Positions 62,829-64,000 of a stretch of 64,000 nucleotides of DNA are shown here, piece after piece. Under the pieces are notes generated by a model. It saw nothing but the letters and a program-made list of their open reading frames with translations, made no database searches and was not told the DNA's origin. The stretch comes from Roseiconus lacunae. Its GTDB lineage: Bacteria; Planctomycetota; Planctomycetia; Pirellulales; Pirellulaceae. The DNA lies in NCBI RefSeq assembly GCF_008312935.1, contig NZ_VSZO01000014.1, positions 248,001 through 312,000 of the forward strand, read 5' to 3'. A program made the position numbers and the translations under genes. How positions within the stretch are numbered: the first letter of the stretch is position 1; each line of letters starts with the position of its first letter.

Positions 62829-63158
62829 ATGGCATCCGAAGCCGTCATCGAGTTTACCGAAGAGAATTTTGAGGCCGAAGTGATGCAAGCTGACGGCCCC
62901 GTATTGGTCGATTTCTGGGCTCCTTGGTGCGGACCTTGCCGCGCAATTGCCCCGATGATCGAGCAATTGGCGTCCGAAAACTCGGACAAAAAAGTTGGCA
63001 AGCTAAACATCGACGAAGCCTCCACGATCGCCCAAAAGTATGGCATCACTGGAATCCCGACCTTGCTGGTTTTCAAGAACGGCGAAGTCGAGCACAGCTT
63101 CCGTGGTGGCAATACCACCAAGGCCGCGTTGCAAGAAGCGCTAGACGCGACCGCGTAA
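62829..63158 (+). CDS. trxA: Thioredoxin
   Basis: A 109-residue thioredoxin with the active site WCGPC (Cys34 and Cys37) and cis-Pro loop GIPTLLVFKNG. It reduces protein disulfides in the cytoplasm. ATG 62829 has GAGG at about eight bases upstream, so I prefer it to ATG 62814, which would add five residues. Monocistronic between a Nudix and thymidylate synthase gene. Confidence 0.96.
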   Translation: MASEAVIEFTEENFEAEVMQADGPVLVDFWAPWCGPCRAIAPMIEQLASENSDKKVGKLNIDEASTIAQKYGITGIPTLLVFKNGEVEHSFRGGNTTKAALQEALDATA

Positions 63159-63220
63159 CGCACCGACGCAGGATCCCTGCCTTCGGCAAAACGCTGCCCG
63201 GTCAATTTGACCCCAAGTCA

Positions 63221-63276
63221 AAGCGGCCTCTGGGCAGTATCTTGAAAGGCAGTATTCAGGTCGGCCGCGTTTTTAC
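63221..63276 (+). terminator. Possible terminator after thioredoxin gene
   Basis: GCGGCC at 63223-63228 pairs with GGCCGC at 63263-63268, followed by GTTTTT. The 34-base loop is long, so this is only tentative. The loop holds two copies of GGCAGTAT. Confidence 0.3.
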
Positions 63277-63444
63277 CTCGAATCATCTTCGCCAATCGTG
63301 GCTCTGTCAGGTATCTCTGACCTAGCCACCGCAGGGAAAGAGGGTTCGACGGGCGTAGACTTTGGGCTGACCGTCCGCAAAGGCGACGCGCGGTGTATTC
63401 CCCGTTGCCTTTCGCTCTCTTTATCAAGCAGGTAGGCGTCGCCG

Positions 63445-64000
63445 ATGCTCCAGTACCTTCGTTTACTCGAAGACATTATCGAATCCGGCTCTGACCGGGG
63501 GGACCGCACCGGGGTTGGTACACGCAGCCTTTTCGGTCGGCAATTGTCATTCAATCTGTCGCACGGGTTCCCGCTGCTGACAACTAAGAAGCTTCACGTT
63601 CGTTCGATCATTTACGAATTGCTGTGGTTTCTGCGAGGTGACACTAACATTGCCTGGTTGAACGAACACGGTGTCCGCATCTGGGACGAATGGGCTGACG
63701 AAAAAGGTGATTTGGGACCAGTTTATGGTCATCAGTGGCGATCTTGGCCGACCCCTGACGGGCAAACCATCGACCAGATCGCTTGGGTCGAAAACGAGAT
63801 CCGTCGCAACCCGCTGAGCCGGCGGCTGATTGTTTCGGCGTGGAATGTCAGTGAGGTCAATCAGATGGCTTTGCCGCCCTGCCACACGTTGTTTCAGTTT
63901 TATGTCAGCGACGGCAAGCTTTCCTGCCAGCTTTACCAGCGTAGTGCAGACGTGTTTTTGGGGGTTCCCTTTAACATTGCCAGTTATGCGTTGTTGACGA
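63445..64000 (+). CDS. thyA: Thymidylate synthase, N-terminal part (truncated by window)
   Basis: The first 185 codons of ThyA, open to the window end. It shows [20 protein letters not shown], the [20 protein letters not shown] motif, the [20 protein letters not shown] segment and the catalytic [13 protein letters not shown] with CH. It methylates dUMP to dTMP using methylenetetrahydrofolate. The stop lies beyond the window. Confidence 0.96.
   Translation, partial: MLQYLRLLEDIIESGSDRGDRTGVGTRSLFGRQLSFNLSHGFPLLTTKKLHVRSIIYELLWFLRGDTNIAWLNEHGVRIWDEWADEKGDLGPVYGHQWRSWPTPDGQTIDQIAWVENEIRRNPLSRRLIVSAWNVSEVNQMALPPCHTLFQFYVSDGKLSCQLYQRSADVFLGVPFNIASYALLT

Noticed and set aside
63190-63222. GGTCAATTTGACC palindrome as an operator
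   Set aside because: A single short symmetric site with no regulator nearby; chance occurrence cannot be excluded.

Overview
The window reads as a chromosomal segment of a planctomycete, most likely Pirellulaceae and Rhodopirellula-like. The pointers are a complete Planctomycetes/Verrucomicrobia-type (PVM) bacterial microcompartment operon, DUF1501, DUF1573, DUF4350 and DUF4129 proteins, a Ser/Thr kinase with a C-terminal extracytoplasmic sensor, many genes without a clear Shine-Dalgarno, frequent GTG/TTG starts, and dispersed palindromic repeats. This is inference from gene content; no rRNA or tRNA gene was seen.

Layout. 1-3941: chemosensory cluster (end of one MCP, a second MCP, an HDOD protein, CheB). 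3958-6419: a beta-propeller protein and a divergent, cysteine-rich predicted outer-membrane protein. 6424-13063: a minus-strand chain with touching or overlapping ends, RDD protein, SpoIIM-like protein, membrane protein, DUF4129, DUF4350, MoxR ATPase. 13233-19872: a divergent Nramp-type transporter, DUF1501 protein, alkaline phosphatase, RadC with an extra N-terminal domain, and a small His/Tyr/Gly-rich secreted protein. 20222-24115: a minus-strand surface-glycan-like cassette (tiny coiled-coil protein, sulfotransferase, methyltransferase, DegT aminotransferase, glycosyltransferase). 24376-28184: secreted Tyr/Gly-rich protein, zinc-ribbon membrane protein, PilZ protein, an ABC ATPase without permease, and IspF. 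28470-31017: a more AT-rich cassette of three exported proteins (DUF1573, a 12-cysteine protein, and a protein of unknown role). 31696-39777: methyltransferase, receiver-HATPase protein, fatty acyl-AMP ligase fused to an acyl carrier protein, an unknown membrane protein flanked by 70-bp direct repeats, and a large Ser/Thr kinase.

39951-43235 is a mosaic of mobile DNA. A REP-associated (HUH) transposase gene lies between inverted copies of a short repeat, more copies follow, and one pair brackets a copied 3' end of the neighbouring gene 43080-44219. An orphan gene resembling polymorphic-toxin immunity proteins sits inside the mosaic.

44435-58088 is the metabolic centre: a BNR-4 protein, an SDR dehydrogenase, then a DeoR regulator and the PVM microcompartment operon (PduL, two BMC-H, acetate kinase, three BMC-P, acylating aldehyde dehydrogenase, an unknown 209-aa protein, class II aldolase, lactate/malate dehydrogenase). 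By family knowledge this locus serves L-fucose and L-rhamnose breakdown: aldolase releases L-lactaldehyde inside the shell, the dehydrogenase makes lactyl-CoA, PduL makes lactyl-phosphate, acetate kinase gains ATP, and the LDH/MDH homolog may recycle NAD. 57090-64000 is housekeeping: PfkB kinase, ProS, shikimate kinase, a sugar isomerase-like protein, a Nudix hydrolase, thioredoxin and the start of thymidylate synthase.

The least explained items are the 209-aa microcompartment protein with a targeting-like helix, the transposase/repeat mosaic with its copied gene fragment, the repeated pyrimidine-rich leaders in the microcompartment operon, and the DUF1573/12-Cys cassette.
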